64,000 bases of DNA from Stemphylium vesicarium (Eukaryota; Ascomycota; Dothideomycetes; Pleosporales; Pleosporaceae). Where the stretch lies: contig QXCR01000035.1 in assembly GCA_004380135.1 (NCBI GenBank), positions 151,386-215,385 on the forward strand, written 5' to 3'. Every line of letters starts with the position of its first letter. Position 1 is the stretch's first letter. The notes beneath the pieces are model-generated. The model saw only the letters and a list, made by a program, of their open reading frames with translations. It was not told the DNA's origin and did not search any database. A program made the translations under genes and the position numbers. Shown one piece after another: positions 1-12,269 of this stretch.

Positions 1-450
1 TTTTTGACAGGCAAAGGTTGGTCGATCGGTCGAGGTCCTCAACATTTGTTCATCTCTGTTTTCTGTGGGATTATTGCCAGGATATAAGCATGGCGCTTTG
101 GAGGTTGTCGTTTTGTTCTTGATTTCCTTGTACCTTTGTATCTCAAGAGCATGGGAGGGTTTGTGGGGAACTTGTGGGTTGAGAAAAGAAAGTTCTGTAC
201 GTGTATAAGTAAAAAAGGGAGATTGTTGTAAGGTTTTTCGAATCAGGAATTCAGTGTCTGTATATCGTGTTTTTTTTCTTCTGTGGCTATTTGATTCGCT
301 TGCGAGGCGTGCCTTTATTTGAAGACAAACAAGGAAAAGGTAAAAGGTGTACTTGTTCGTTGATTAATTCTTCATATCAGGGTATTTAAACTCGTAAATC
401 TCATAGATTATCATCTTTAAACATACATCAAGTCGTTCGTTCGTACCCAC
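1..450. other. Intergenic, probably 3' flank of the first gene
   Basis: No open frame of useful length and no RNA gene is visible. The stretch is T-rich on the plus strand and lies just downstream of the stop codon of the minus-strand gene that ends at 451, so it probably holds its 3' UTR and polyadenylation region. Confidence 0.5.
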
Positions 451-3033
451 TCACAACCCACTCAATCCATCTAACAACGCAGTCAGCCCTCCAACCCCCA
501 ACAAAGCTCCCGCCGCCGCCTTCCTCCCCGTGTGGCTCCTCTTCCCATACTTGTCCTTTTCCCCGTATTTACTCACCTCTCTCTCCCTCTCCCTATCTTT
601 GTCCCCATACTTGTCCCCGTACTTATCTGTATACCTCGACCTGCTCTTCTCTCGCTCTCTCCTACGTCTCGGTCTCTCCATATCGGACTCGGACGTGGTG
701 AAGTCGTCGTCATATCGCCGGCTGGACATATAAGGCGGCTGTGAGTAGCCAGGGGGATTGTTGTTCATATAGGATTGGCGTAGTGGGGACGCCTGTACTG
801 GATGATTGTTGTAATTGGGATTGAAGTTCGGATTTGGCGGCTGCAATTGTGGAGGTGGTGGAGGAGGATAGTACTGGGGAACGCCAGGATTCACAGGCTG
901 AGATGGATAACCGTTTGCCTGTTGGTATTGAGGAAGCCGAGGGGATAGAGGTCGCGATGGCTGCTGCTGCCCATATTGTTGTCCTGAAATAGGGATTTGT
1001 AAGTTTGCTGAACGTGCGTTCATATTCGTCTGGGGTGGTGGTGGTACCAGTCCAGGGCCCGGCATGGAGAGCGAGCGGTCGAGTGGTGGTGGTCCCGCCG
1101 GTGGAGGAGGTGGCACAAAGTTCATGGAGCTGTTGGTGCGATCAAACGGTGGATGTGTATTCCGAGGTACTGGTGTACGATCTCGATCGATCGAGATTCC
1201 TTTTTGAACGTTCGGTGGTTGACGATTGAAAGACGATGTCCTGACCTTTGGCTGAACCGGCGGAGTGGGCGGAGCCGTTTTGCGATACATCTCGACTGTC
1301 CGTTCAACTAGACGCTTGACTTGATCAAACTGCAGCGGCCGTTCGATGCAGAAGCATGTCTCAAATCTCGTCCTTCTACTATCTCTCCTCTCTTTTTGAA
1401 CCTGGGTGAATGGCAGCCGCGCTTCTCGGATAGCTTCTTTGCATACCCAGCTCGCCATTATCTCAGTCCAGCTGTTGCGATCTGAGAAGGCAAGGGATGG
1501 TGCTTGGTCGGTGTTCGATCTAACTTGCTTGGCATCGACGAATCGCCAGTAGTGTTTTCGCGTACATAGTTTCCAGGGTATCTCGAGATCCACTTCGCTA
1601 TCTTCTTCCTTGGCTTCGACAGCAGCAGCAGCATCGACTGGAAGACTTTCTAAACTAGTTCTTGGCGAGGTTGGTGGATTACGATCACTCGTAGGGTGCG
1701 GGATGCTTGTACGCGAAGTACGAGGTGTGTCTGCTGGTGTCGGTGGTGCTGGAGGTCCAAACTGCTTCTCGGCCTCTGGACTAGGTAAATTGGCCTCTGC
1801 GAATAGTGGCTGTACACTTCCTGATCTACGCGATCGTCGCGCACCATCGCCTGAGAGTTTTGATGTCTGACTTTGTTCTTCTTCGCTATCAGATTCGACG
1901 GTAGCCTGCTGCCCTTGTTGCCTTTGCCTCTGTAGCTCAAGTTCTTCATCTCTCAGGTCCCTCTCAAACCGAGGCAGACTTGTCCATCGTTCAAGCAGAT
2001 GATCAGCATGCGAAGCTGAGATGCTACATACTGAAGGCAGCCCATTGGCTTCTGTGTATGCTGAGGTATCAAGATTGAATAACTCCCGGTTTTGATATCT
2101 GTAGAGATTGGATGGCTTGGGTGCTTCTTCTTGCTCCGTTATGACCAGACTCTTCGAGCTATCTTCTTCCATCAAAAAACGCGCATCTGACCGTGGCGAT
2201 TGCTCGTAAATGCTCGATGCAAAAAGAATCGACAATTGCTGCTGGATTATAAGGGTCTCGAGTTGGACTTTCTCGTTGTCGACGACTGTTGCAGCTTGCT
2301 GCGGCGATACTGTGGGACGTAGTCTGTTTTGTTATTAGTTCATTTCCAGGTTCCAACGACGGGTTGAGTGAGGAGGGCTTGACTTACTTGGACCACATGA
2401 TGCTTTGCGCAGTGTATAATGTCTGAAGCAATGCAGACAATGTCATGCTCAGGGATTCGAGATGAGCCATCGGATACTGTAGCCTTGCCTTGGCTGAAGA
2501 GTCCAACGGCAGTCGACAACTTACTGTTGAGCGAACACTATCTCGTCGGTCATGTTGTCGGTTATTACCGGATGATGTGGCCAATTCGAAGCAACTCAAA
2601 ATATTTTGCGACTGTTCTATTACGTTGTCCAAGACGTCGAAAGCCTGCATGTACGGTCAGTATCGATTGAAGAAAGAAAATACTGTAGTCGTCCAGGCCA
2701 CATTCGAATGGCCTCCGCCTTGAGATGCGTTCCCGGATGCAAGTGGCAATCATATAGAAGGTCACTCCACAGAGAGCGCGAAAATTGCGTATCCCAACCT
2801 TTTCCAGTGCATTTGTGAATACGGAGTAGGCATACCTCGGGTGATGGCAACCTGTCATCCTCTCTTATAATTGTTCCCGTCTGCTTGAGAATACCAGCGA
2901 ACCCGTTGATTTTGTTGGCGACAGCAACCAGCTCTTTCGCAGCCTCAGGCGATTCAGCAGCCGCCTTGTATAGTTCCAGCGCAAGGGCCGAAGTTCTCGA
3001 AACCATGGGTAGTATAGCTGCAAGCACCGCCAT
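451..3033 (-). CDS. Proline-rich protein with STAND-like fungal N-terminal domain
   Basis: Three exons on the minus strand: 3033-2836, 2644-2388 and 2323-451. The joined frame is open and gives about 775 residues. The start is the ATG at 3033, giving MAVLAAILPM. Residues 1-150 are helical and Ala/Leu-rich and resemble the N-terminal domain found in fungal STAND/NACHT and related signalling proteins. A Gln/Glu-rich stretch follows, then a charged block around residue 405 (PWKLCTRKHYWRF). A long Pro/Gln/Asn-rich disordered region comes next, with several poly-proline runs. After that comes a Lys/Tyr/Asp/Arg repeat tail (KYGDKYGDKD) and a Gly/Leu-rich hydrophobic C-terminus. No NTPase or catalytic domain is seen. 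A scaffold or signalling role is a guess from composition. The family assignment is moderate; the gene structure is well supported. Confidence 0.75.
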
Positions 3034-4174
3034 TTTCTCTCCAGCAATTCCAGTAATGATCAGTCTGCAGAACGGCAAGGGAAAAGTGGCAGTTGGGTTG
3101 TTGAAGTGGAGCCTTGGTTGGAAAACTCACGCGAAGAGATTCGAAATGCATCGATATGTGTTCCTAGCTAAGGACTAGGGCCAGCCGGTGTGAGGTCATA
3201 GTGTAGGTTTGCTGCAGGGCTCGCTGACCGACGACTAAATCCGGCGAAGATCACGTCGTGGTGATTGGCCAAAAGTCATGGCTGGAGTGCGCAAAGCACG
3301 CGAACTGTTGAATCCCGTGCAGAAGTAGCCGAATGGCTCGGCGCAAATCCGTGCATGCCACTGCATGATATGCATGTCATGGATGTGGAGAGGCTGTGCG
3401 CTCTCGTCATAGTTTGCGATTGACGTTTGATCCGGGGGCCTTTCAGATGATTTTGGCCCGCATGCGAAACCACCCAACACCCTGCATGCCGCTATGTTGA
3501 TGGAAGTGTCCAGATGTCCAGAGGCCGAACTATCCGCGGATTCAATCTTGGAGCAGTGCGCGTCGACGGCCGACTAACAGCGACGCCAATGGTGTGGCAC
3601 AGGATGACGCCGGCTATACGGACACGAGTTGGCCACCTGACTAGTCGCTGAACCCCAAGCTGAGGGCAGGTAGACCGGTGGGTACATGAAGAGGAGAGTA
3701 ATAGTAATCTGCCTTGAGCTCCTTACGTGATGCACTGGCACGCGTGGTGTGAGAAAGTGTCCGGTGAGAGAATGCAGACTTGGGTGATCAAACTCAAACC
3801 GGATGTCTAGTGGTGATGTGCTATGGGTCAGTACATGTGTACGCCGTATTCCGTATCACTTGTGCGGGAGTAATGCAGCATGGGATGGTGGTGGTGGTCG
3901 GGGACAGAATCCGGAGGGTGAGTGCTGTTTGCCAAGCAAGCATGCTCACTGCTTCGGGCAGCGACTACCCGCCTGAGGAACTTCAGAACAAGATTCGCGG
4001 TCAACAGGGCAAGTTTGGTGAGGGGTCTTTAGGCGGCCCATGAGGATTTGTGCCCTCCAGGGCTGTCCAACACCCGTCTATGCCACGCCATGCCGGTTGT
4101 TTCAACATGTCTTATACACATACGTCTACATGTAGTATACAGTGTCTATGTAGTATACAGCGTCTTGGCTACAT
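3034..4174. other. Intergenic, 5' region of the STAND-like gene
   Basis: It lies between the start of the minus-strand gene at 3033 and the end of the minus-strand mS42 gene at 4175. Only short overlapping shadow frames occur. It presumably holds the promoter of the first gene and the 3' UTR of mS42. Nothing else is recognisable. Confidence 0.5.
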
Positions 4175-5184
4175 CTAAAAGACAAACTGCTGACGACGCT
4201 TGCCCAGGCCCTGTCTCTGGCTCGGTGAGAGCGTCATGTACTGCCCCACCATGTCCCAGTTGATCCTGTCCCACCAGGCGTCGAGGAACTGTCTCTTTCC
4301 CCGGACACCGTAGTCCTGCAGCCAGACATGTTCCCAGGTGTTGACGCAGAGAAGTGGCACCACGTCGACGCCGCCCAACGGCTTCTTGGGCTCCTGGGCC
4401 TGCTGTGCCGCCGCCCCAAAGGTGCCGACCTTGTTCAGGCCTTGGTATGAGTCGGCATTGTGTGTGTTGAGATCGTGCGATTGCCGCCTCCAGTGGGCGC
4501 CCGACAGCGGCGATCCGGCGAGGTAGGTGGGCAGGACGCGTAGACTGCCGTTGATGGTGTTGTCCGTCTGCACCAGCCAGACGAAGCCGGGGCCGAACAT
4601 GGACTCGGCTGTCGCAAGGAACGTCTCGCGCAGTGTGTCCATGGACGAAAAATCCCGGTTGATCTGGAGCTGGAGATCGCTCGAGGGTCGCGACTCCACG
4701 TCCGGGTTTGTGTTGAGGCCGCGGAAGAAGAAGTGGTTGTTGAAGGCCATGCTGGCCACGTTGAAGGCATACGCCATGGTCGGGTCGCGGGCGAAATTTA
4801 TGACGAGCGACTTTGGTTCTTGGTTCTCGAAAGCCTGGCCTAGAGTCGCAGTATCAGTCTCGGATGGTGCCTTGTACTGCAATGGCAAATCTCGTACCGG
4901 CTGTCATTGTGTTCAGTTCGTCTATCATGTGTTGCTGGTACTCGGTATAGGCCGTATTGAAGCCATTTGCCGAGAGCAGCCTCGGAATACCGTTTTGCTG
5001 TAGTTGGACATGGTTCTCAAGCGCAGGGACGTCATATTTGTTGCGGGCGAGTGATGGTATTCTCTACACAGCGTCAGTCTACCACGGCCATGACCACCCC
5101 AGGGCCAAACACCAAACATACCCTCCAAGCCCCAGCCGTGGACTGGATGGCACCCGGCCGCCGGGCCAAGCACCGTGCAATCAT
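4175..5184 (-). CDS. RSM26: Mitochondrial small-subunit ribosomal protein mS42 (Rsm26-like, Fe/Mn-SOD fold)
   Basis: Three exons: 5184-5122, 5063-4898 and 4839-4175. The second intron is 58 bp with a CTGAT branch site. The product is 297 residues. It starts with an Arg/Ala-rich presequence (MIARCLARRPGAIQ) typical of mitochondrial import. The body has the Fe/Mn superoxide dismutase fold that fungal mitoribosomes reuse in mS42 and mS43: an N-terminal helical hairpin (LLSANGFNTAYTEYQ), then ASMAFNNHFFF, then NTWEHVWLQDYG and WWDRINWDMV near the end. The canonical DxWEH metal site reads NTWEH, so the metal-binding Asp is Asn. This fits a structural ribosomal protein rather than an active dismutase. 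It is divergent from the membrane-protein gene at 5758. A true mitochondrial SOD is less likely because of the lost ligand. Confidence 0.85.
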
Positions 5185-5757
5185 GATATGTGTGGATTGA
5201 ATCGGGCGTGCGATCGAATTGTCGGACCCAAGTCGACACCGCAAAGCTCATCTTTTTCCCCGACCCAGCCTGGCGAGTATTCGCGCTAACCCCGCCGCCC
5301 AATCACGACGCGTCCAGCCCACGCCCGCCCAAAACTCCAAAACTGCAAGCGCCTGCATCACGTTTCATCCACTCGCCTGTCCGCAAACGCATAGCCACAC
5401 GCCTGCAAAAGTCACCTGCCACTGCGAACCGGGCTAGCGGGGCCCTACAGTTGCCCTACAAGCCATGCAGGCCATACAATGCCTATTGTCCACTCGGCGC
5501 CTCGACTGCTGCTCTATTTGCAGAACATGGTGGCCGACCGCTCGCCAACGTCACTTGGGTGCGGCTCTTGGGCCTCTAGTTTTTTACACGTAGAAATATC
5601 AAAGGTAGGACGTGTCAGTCGTGACTCTATCCCATTTTGTTTCGAACGTTCCTCTTTCCATCTCTCTGTTTCGTTTCGAGTCACTTCATCGAGCGTCGCC
5701 GGTTCGACCTCTCGCACATAATACTCCCTTGGAAACATTCTTCTTCTCACAAACACA
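5185..5757. promoter_or_regulatory. Divergent promoter region between mS42 and the Cys-rich membrane protein
   Basis: A 573-bp gap separates two outward-facing genes, so it must carry both promoters. C/T-rich stretches precede the plus-strand ATG (about 5640-5757), as is common for fungal promoters. No specific operator is recognised. Confidence 0.5.
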
Positions 5758-7089
5758 ATGGCTCCAAGCACAACTTCCCCCAGGCTATCGCGGATATCGA
5801 CCATCTGCCTTTTCGTTTTGTTCATCACAGCCACACAAGCATCCGCTCTCTTCGCTCGACATGAAGGAACATGCGGAGGAAATACAAACCTCCAGCAATG
5901 CGGAGGTGACTTTCCGTCCTCATTTTGCTGTCCCAAGGATTCCACCTGTATGAACCTCAACAGCGGTGAGATTCAGTCAGTCATCTGCTGCCCATCCGGT
6001 TCAGACTGCTCCTACATCCAGCCCACCACCTGCGACATCACCCAGCTCAACGCCACCCTCCACCCCGACAATCAAATGCATCTCTCCGAGACAGATGGCA
6101 TTGAGCTGCCAAAGTGTGGCGACAAGTGTTGCTCCCTAGGCTACACATGCCAAAGCAACATGTGTGCCAAAGACACGTCACCAACACCCACCCCCTCCAG
6201 TCCTTCCAGCGCAACACCCTCATCCACCGCCCCTGCATCCGCGTCCCAAACCTCCGACTGCCCCGCTGGCACCCCCCTCGAAACCGGCTCCTCCTTCGAC
6301 GGCAAATCCTTCGCCGCAGGCTTCATCCCAGGTCTCGTAATCGGCGCCCTCAGCACCCTAGCCCTCCTCTGGATCATAAAAAAGCGACGCGAATCGCAAG
6401 CCAAAAACCGGTACTCTGGCGATTTCGGCCACGTCGCGCGCCAAATCAGCGACCCAATCTACGACCCGCAGCACGCCGCACGCACAGATTTCATGCGAAG
6501 AGGAAGCCGCTCCGCAACCTCATCCCCCAACTCCACCGACCGCATCGTGCAGGGCATGAAGGAGACCAACAACAACACTGCAGCACACGGCTTCACCCCC
6601 AGGATAAAAAGCATGTGGGACCGTACGCCCAAGCTGAACTTTGGCTTTACGGGCGGCCTGCCTCCGAACCCTGCGCCCCCTGCTGTGCGCGCTGGAAACC
6701 CTTACAACGACCCGTATCAAACCCCGCCGCCGAAGCCTAAACGCATTCACTCTGCACGAAGAACTAGTTCGAGACGCACAAGTGCGATTCCACCGCATGT
6801 TCAGCCTCAGTACCAACAAAATGGTCGCCCTGGGGTCCCTCACTCAGGTAGCTCGGAGACGATTGACGTCTTGATGCCATCTGGTGCGGGAGGTGGCGGC
6901 TACTCTGGTTACAACCATGGCAACGACTCTGGGTTTCTGCAACCCCCGCAGGCGCCGGCTATGCGCGGCGCGGGGAATCGGTATACGGCTGATTCGGCGC
7001 ATACCACTTTTACCAAGTTGATGGAGAGGGCGGGGTTTGATGAGGGGGGTAGGCAGGAGGTTAGGGAGTATAAGACGCCCAGGGTATAG
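5758..7089 (+). CDS. Secreted-domain, single-pass membrane protein with Cys-rich ectodomain
   Basis: An intronless gene of 443 residues. Residues 1-31 form a signal peptide (hydrophobic core CLFVLFITA). Residues 39-136 hold 14 cysteines with CC pairs, giving a compact disulfide-rich ectodomain. A Ser/Thr/Pro-rich stalk (about 138-168) is likely O-glycosylated. One membrane span lies at about 186-207 (AGFIPGLVIGALSTLALLW), followed directly by KKRR, so the C-terminal 235 residues are cytoplasmic. That tail is Pro/Gly/Ser-rich and basic. The layout is like fungal wall-stress sensors and other Cys-rich membrane proteins, but it lacks a clear WSC domain. No enzyme motif is seen. The topology is well supported; the function is unknown. 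Confidence 0.75.
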   Translation: MAPSTTSPRLSRISTICLFVLFITATQASALFARHEGTCGGNTNLQQCGGDFPSSFCCPKDSTCMNLNSGEIQSVICCPSGSDCSYIQPTTCDITQLNATLHPDNQMHLSETDGIELPKCGDKCCSLGYTCQSNMCAKDTSPTPTPSSPSSATPSSTAPASASQTSDCPAGTPLETGSSFDGKSFAAGFIPGLVIGALSTLALLWIIKKRRESQAKNRYSGDFGHVARQISDPIYDPQHAARTDFMRRGSRSATSSPNSTDRIVQGMKETNNNTAAHGFTPRIKSMWDRTPKLNFGFTGGLPPNPAPPAVRAGNPYNDPYQTPPPKPKRIHSARRTSSRRTSAIPPHVQPQYQQNGRPGVPHSGSSETIDVLMPSGAGGGGYSGYNHGNDSGFLQPPQAPAMRGAGNRYTADSAHTTFTKLMERAGFDEGGRQEVREYKTPRV

Positions 7090-7370
7090 ATGGTGTTCGT
7101 CTGCCCGTCCTCCCCTCCGCTCTTTGCAATTTTCTTTCTTTCTTGGGTACATATTCCTCTTCACCACACCACCTTCTTTAGCCTGATTTCTTCGCTGTCT
7201 TCTTTTAGCGCTGGCGTTTGGGTTCTTTTCTCTTCTCGTTTGACCACGGGACTGGCTGGCACCCTTTTTGACATTTCGGTTCAAAGCATCGCATCTGGGA
7301 CGTGGCGTTTTTGTTTTGCTGCATTCATGATACCACAGAAACCCTGGAAGGTCCCCATTTCCCTCTCTCT

Positions 7371-7442
<72 letters not shown>

Positions 7443-7625
7443 TTACTCGCTAAGAGGCTCTTCTTTTCAATCATCAGTAACAAGATCAATGCACAATATA
7501 CACCATGCACCACAACATCATAGTCCAAGTCCAAGCCATATTGATTTGACTGACCATCGTGATTCCTGTTGCTTCTGGGGTATATACACATCTACCTAAC
7601 TCCCTACCCCAAGCCAAGCGTTCAT
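7090..7625. other. Convergent 3' intergenic region with a CTA microsatellite
   Basis: It lies between the ends of two convergent genes. It is pyrimidine-rich on the plus strand and contains the (CTA)24 tract listed separately. The Ser and Tyr homopolymer frames across it come from the repeat and are not genes. Confidence 0.6.
7371..7442. repeat. (CTA)24 trinucleotide microsatellite
   Basis: An uninterrupted run of 24 CTA units is directly visible. It sits in non-coding sequence between convergent genes, about 280 bp after the stop codon of the Cys-rich membrane protein. Its purity and length suggest it varies in length between strains. Confidence 0.97.
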
Positions 7626-10600
7626 TCAAGACCTACGCGTATCACCTTCGCCACCCTGTCGCGCCTCAGCAGCCCCCGCCCTCAACTCCCTCCCTACCTC
7701 CCGCTCGACCGCACTACCCACCGCCCCCTCAGCGACAACAACAGGCGCACCGACTTTCCGCCGTTTCCCAAACAAACAATGCCAAATGTCGTTTTCAGGC
7801 ACGACTTCGCCATCGCCTTTTTTCCGCAGGAGAGTCTTCAGCGGCGCAGAAGCAAGGTGTGCTGAATCCGCCTTGTCGAGGGTGTTCGCCTTGACATGGT
7901 CCAGCAACGACGAAAGGGGAGCATCCGCGTCAAGGACTTTTGTATCGCCATCTCCATCTTTGCTTTCACCTCCAGCACCCGGAACCCGCACATCATCAGA
8001 CCTGGCCATGTACTCCAACCGTCGCTTAACACTGATGTCGTAGATCGCTTCCTCGACCGTGCCACCGACTAAATACATGTACACCGTTGTACCCCTCGTC
8101 TGTCCGATTCGGTGCACCCGGCTCACAGCCTGCAGTTCAATCGCTGGGTTGATCAGTGGCTCACATAGGAAAACGTACGTAGCGTTGACCAGGGTGAGGC
8201 CACTGGAATCGGCTTTTGCATCTAATAGCAAACACTCGACTGCGGGGTCTGACTTGAACTGACGGATGCCGTCGGGCTCGTTGATGCTGGTAGCGCCGAT
8301 CTTCCATTTTTTGAGTGCTTCGCGGAGCACAGTGAAGAAGTCGCTGAATTGAGAGAACAGGATGGATTTTGCGCCTGGGTCGTTGGCGCGGATCCACAGG
8401 AGGTGCCGCGCTATGGTGTCGATTTTGGTGCCGTAGGAGTCGGGCAGGTCGATGTTTTGGATTTGCTTCATGGTTTCGGTGCTGATGTCGGTGTAGATTG
8501 AGGGCGGTCTTGTTGTGGGTGTGGAGGAGCTAGGGGTGGACGAAGATGAAGCTTCTTGCGCTGGTGTGCCGGAAGCCGCATTTGCTGATGTTGCTGCTGT
8601 TTCCTCTTGTGCTTTGATTTCAGAGGGCTTGAAACTGATGTCTTTAAAGTCTGAAGATCCGAGTTTCTGCTTGCAGGTTGGACAGGTTCGGTGCGAGCGC
8701 CACCATTGATTTATGCAGTCTTTGCAGTACTTGTGGCCACAAGTCGTCAAAACGCCAGATTCAATGTCTTCTCTACATATTATGCATTCGGCTGTTGTTT
8801 CGTTCTGATTCTCGCCGCGCAAATGTTTGAGATATGTGCATTTTGCCTTGAACCCAGCAGCACTGTTCTTCTTCTTTGCTCTCAGATTTTCCGTCTCGTT
8901 GAACGCGCGTGCGTCGAACTTCTCGTCTAGCTCTTCTTTGTATTTTGCGACGCTGTCTGAGATGTTCTGGAACTGTCGGTAGTATTCCAGACGCTGGTTC
9001 ATGGTGCCTCGATACATCTCCTGCTCTTTCTCTAACTCGGTGATGGCTTTCGCTTGCTCTGTAGCAATGGCTTGCACCTTCTTGATTTGCTCTTGAAGTA
9101 TGCTGAGCTCTGCAGCCGCACGAACGTCGCCAGCGTCTGCCTTCCATTGCACACTAGTGATTAGTGTACGAATTCCAGACAGGATACCCTTCAGGGAACC
9201 AGCATGCAATCGTGACTTCACAATATTGCGGGTGTTCACAATTTCCATAACCAGCTCTGGCGCATGGCCTCGGTCCCCTTCGCCGTCTTTCTTAAGGGCT
9301 TGCTTTTCAGCGGCCTTTAGTTCGTGCTCGGTTAGAGGATCTTTAAGACCGTGTACAGCAGCATGGCGATCGGCAACCAGGGTTCGAAGGCCCATGATAT
9401 AAACGTAGAGCTCGTCTTGAGCCTTCAGCGACTCATCGTACTCCTCACCAGTAGTTTCCTGGTCGTCATCATCGTCCATTAGACGCGTCAGGAGGATGTC
9501 GACGATTTTCGAACGCCACGTTTCTATCTGTTTGGCTTGCGCATTCAAATAGTCGCTGATATTGTCCATGGTGTCCAAGATCTTTCGCGCTTCGATGCCC
9601 CCCAAATCGGGGAGGTCTTTGATCTTGGGTATTTGATGAAAAGGCTTCTTGGTGTTGACCTTGGTCATTTGCTGCTGAGCTCTTCTTTTTGCCTCTTGTA
9701 GAAGCTCTCGACGAACCGATTTAGCTGCGTCGTAGAAACTTGTTTCAGCCCGATCCATTACATGCCATTCTTCTGTGCCTGGCTCGGTAAGTGCCGGATC
9801 TTCTTTGATTTGATGATGCGCTGTGGCCGTGAAGAACTGCGCAGCATGTTCGAGCTCTAGGAACGATCGCAACGATTTGCGTAGGGCGGGAATGCGGCCC
9901 ATGTTTTCCGCCTCTACTTCGCCGTTCTCATCGGTTTCGCGAAGAGCGGCTGTAGACGTTCTGCCCAGTTTCTCCTCCTCTTCTAACAACTCAGCTCTGC
10001 ATAACGCGACATACGACTGTGCCTCTGATAGCGCTGTGGTGTAGTAAGGAATCGCCGATTTCGCTCTATTGGCAAAATCTCCAGCATATGCTTGGATATG
10101 ACCCTGTTTGAGTAGACACAAGATCATCTCGCGAGCTTCCGCCTTCCACCTTGTGTCGTTCTGTTCTATCATGATTTCCAGAACTTCTTGAACGGTGCGT
10201 AGGGCGCCACTCCTTGCGCCCAAAGCTTTCCGATTCCTTCGTCCTACGTTCGCATGCAGACACGTCTGACGTAGCCTGACCAACCAATCTCGCATTCGTT
10301 CAATTATCTCCGGGTCGTCTAGACCACGCTCTTCATCTTCTGGTAAGCCTTCCGGTGTAAGCCAACAAGAATCACACATCCGCTGCATCATTTCGTCGTA
10401 ATATTGTTCCTCAATAGTGGTGAAAGGGACTGTGATCACGACACGCTTCTGCAGTGGCAGCTGCACTTCGTCGCGAATTCTATCTTTGGTATTCCTCAGG
10501 GTTATTTCGTTGAAAATGCCCTTGAAAGACGCTTTGTCGAGGCGACTCCAGACTGCTGTATTGTTTGCGAAAGCATCGCAACGGAGGAAGATCAAAAGAC

Positions 10601-12269
10601 CACGTAGATCCTGAACGTCCTTGCGAAGAGGAGTTCCAGTCACGGCCCAAGCGTTGCAGCGTGGTATTATTCGAGCGACTTGGGCAGCCTGGCTTACTCC
10701 ACTCTCTACCATTTGCGCCTCGTCAAGACAGACTCTCCACCATGAGATGCCCATGAGCGGACTGGTTCGGCGCTCATGTCGTTTAACGCGCCGAGAGCTA
10801 CGGTCTGGGGGAGGTATAGCATGATGGATTTCTTTGGAAAGAACTTGATAAGTAGTTACAACTACATCGTGTTGCATGAGATAATCGACTGTCGCCGGAG
10901 GGTGGTACTTCTTAGGTGCTGTTGCAGACGGAAGACCCTTGTAATGACAGACCTTGAGCTCAGGCGCATGGGCGTGTATCTCGCTTATCCACTGCTCCAG
11001 GATGGAGGATGGGGTGATGATCAGCGTGCCCCCCGAGGGTTTGACGTGAGTCCCTGTATACGTGTCGTAGACGTTGCCTTTGGGAAGCTTTCGCTTGTGG
11101 TGCAATATGAGGGCAATCAGCTCAACAGTCTTGCCCAGCCCCATCTCCTCGGCCAGTATCCCGCCTTGTAATGACTGCAGCGTATCTGCTTTGACCGCAT
11201 CCAAATCTGTTACTATAGTGCCTTTGAGCTGGCTCACATAGCATGGCAGCCCTGTCGCATCTTGTGTCTGCCTAAAGGATGCTGGCGGTGAAGTGTTGAC
11301 GAAAGGCTCCAGGGCGCCTAATGAAGAATATGCAACACCCTCTCTTCGGAGAAGCCAATCGACGGTCCGTTCTTGAAATGGCAATAGAGTCGTCTCCAGA
11401 AAGGCTTGCTTAATACGAGGCGAAACTTGGAGATGTTTGGGCGGTGCGTGTACTGATTCGTAGAAATCAGACAGCGTCCACTTCTTGTCATGCTGCGAGA
11501 CGGCATCGCTCATGTAGGCGGACAGCAGCTTTAGATCCTCCGTCATGTAATGACCGCGAACCTCTGGGCCCTCAACCACCGACATGCCTAATGTCCATCG
11601 TATCTCCACTTCCAACCTGTATAAGCCTTGTCCTGGAGCGGGGTGATGCAGCAGGCAGCGACAAAAGGCAGCCCGGGTCACGGCCTTGGACTTCTTCCCT
11701 TGGCGCGTGGTGGCGAGTGTAGCGGCGTTTCGCAGATGCGAGAGTATCGCTTCGATCGAGGGAGGTGGGATCGCGGTGACAATGTGTACCCCCGTGCCGT
11801 TGTTCGGGTTGAAGAGGGCGATTTGGAGAGGCGACTGGGGCGCTTCTCTTCGGACTGACTCTAACTCGAGTGTTATGGGCTCTTGTGAGTCGGCGCTGGC
11901 GTCGATCATTTCGACATTCTCATACGCTGCACCAGACACGTCCTATACCCAAGTCAGTCTATCATAAAGAAGACTGGGTTGCATACTCACCAAGTCTAGA
12001 GATATCCTGGCCAAAACAACACTCTTTTTTTGGTCAAAGGTCGCCGGCCTACTTGGAAGGCTAAAATTGCCGTCACCGACCTTGCGCCGTTTGGCGGATG
12101 GTTCCTGTTCCTTAAGTGCAGCGGGCGCGGCGAACAGGGTGTTGATAGTATCGAGGCAACCCGAGGCATCTTGCGCAGGCGGTGACGACGGCTCCTCAGC
12201 AGTCTTTGTGGTGGTAAATGCATAGGGGCTCGCGCTCGCAACCTCAACCCCCCCTTGGAACGAAAACAT
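7626..12269 (-). CDS. SNF2-family helicase with RING finger (Irc20/SHPRH-type ubiquitin ligase)
   Basis: Two exons: 12269-11991 and 11942-7626, with a 48-bp intron. The product is about 1531 residues. The start is the first ATG giving MFSFQGGVEV; in-frame ATGs further upstream cannot be excluded. A basic patch AKRRKV lies in exon 1. The SNF2 ATPase core starts with a Walker A motif in MGLGKT (about 362-367), and the Walker B segment CLDEAQ is near 500. A long helical insertion follows. A C3HC4 RING (CIICREDIE...CGHKYC...CPTCKQ) lies at about 1144-1185. The helicase C domain (about 1280-1450) contains SRVHRIGQTRG. A RING placed inside or after a split SNF2 domain is characteristic of Irc20 and SHPRH, nuclear ligases linked to DNA repair and PCNA or SUMO biology. 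The family call is strong; the substrate is unknown. Confidence 0.88.

Noticed and set aside
4891..4900. Possible 21-bp intron in mS42 (GTACGA to GCAG)
   Set aside because: Too short for a spliceosomal intron. The 58-bp intron 4897-4840 restores the family sequence better.
7325..7591. Poly-Ser and poly-Tyr frames across the CTA repeat
   Set aside because: They are translations of the microsatellite, not genes.
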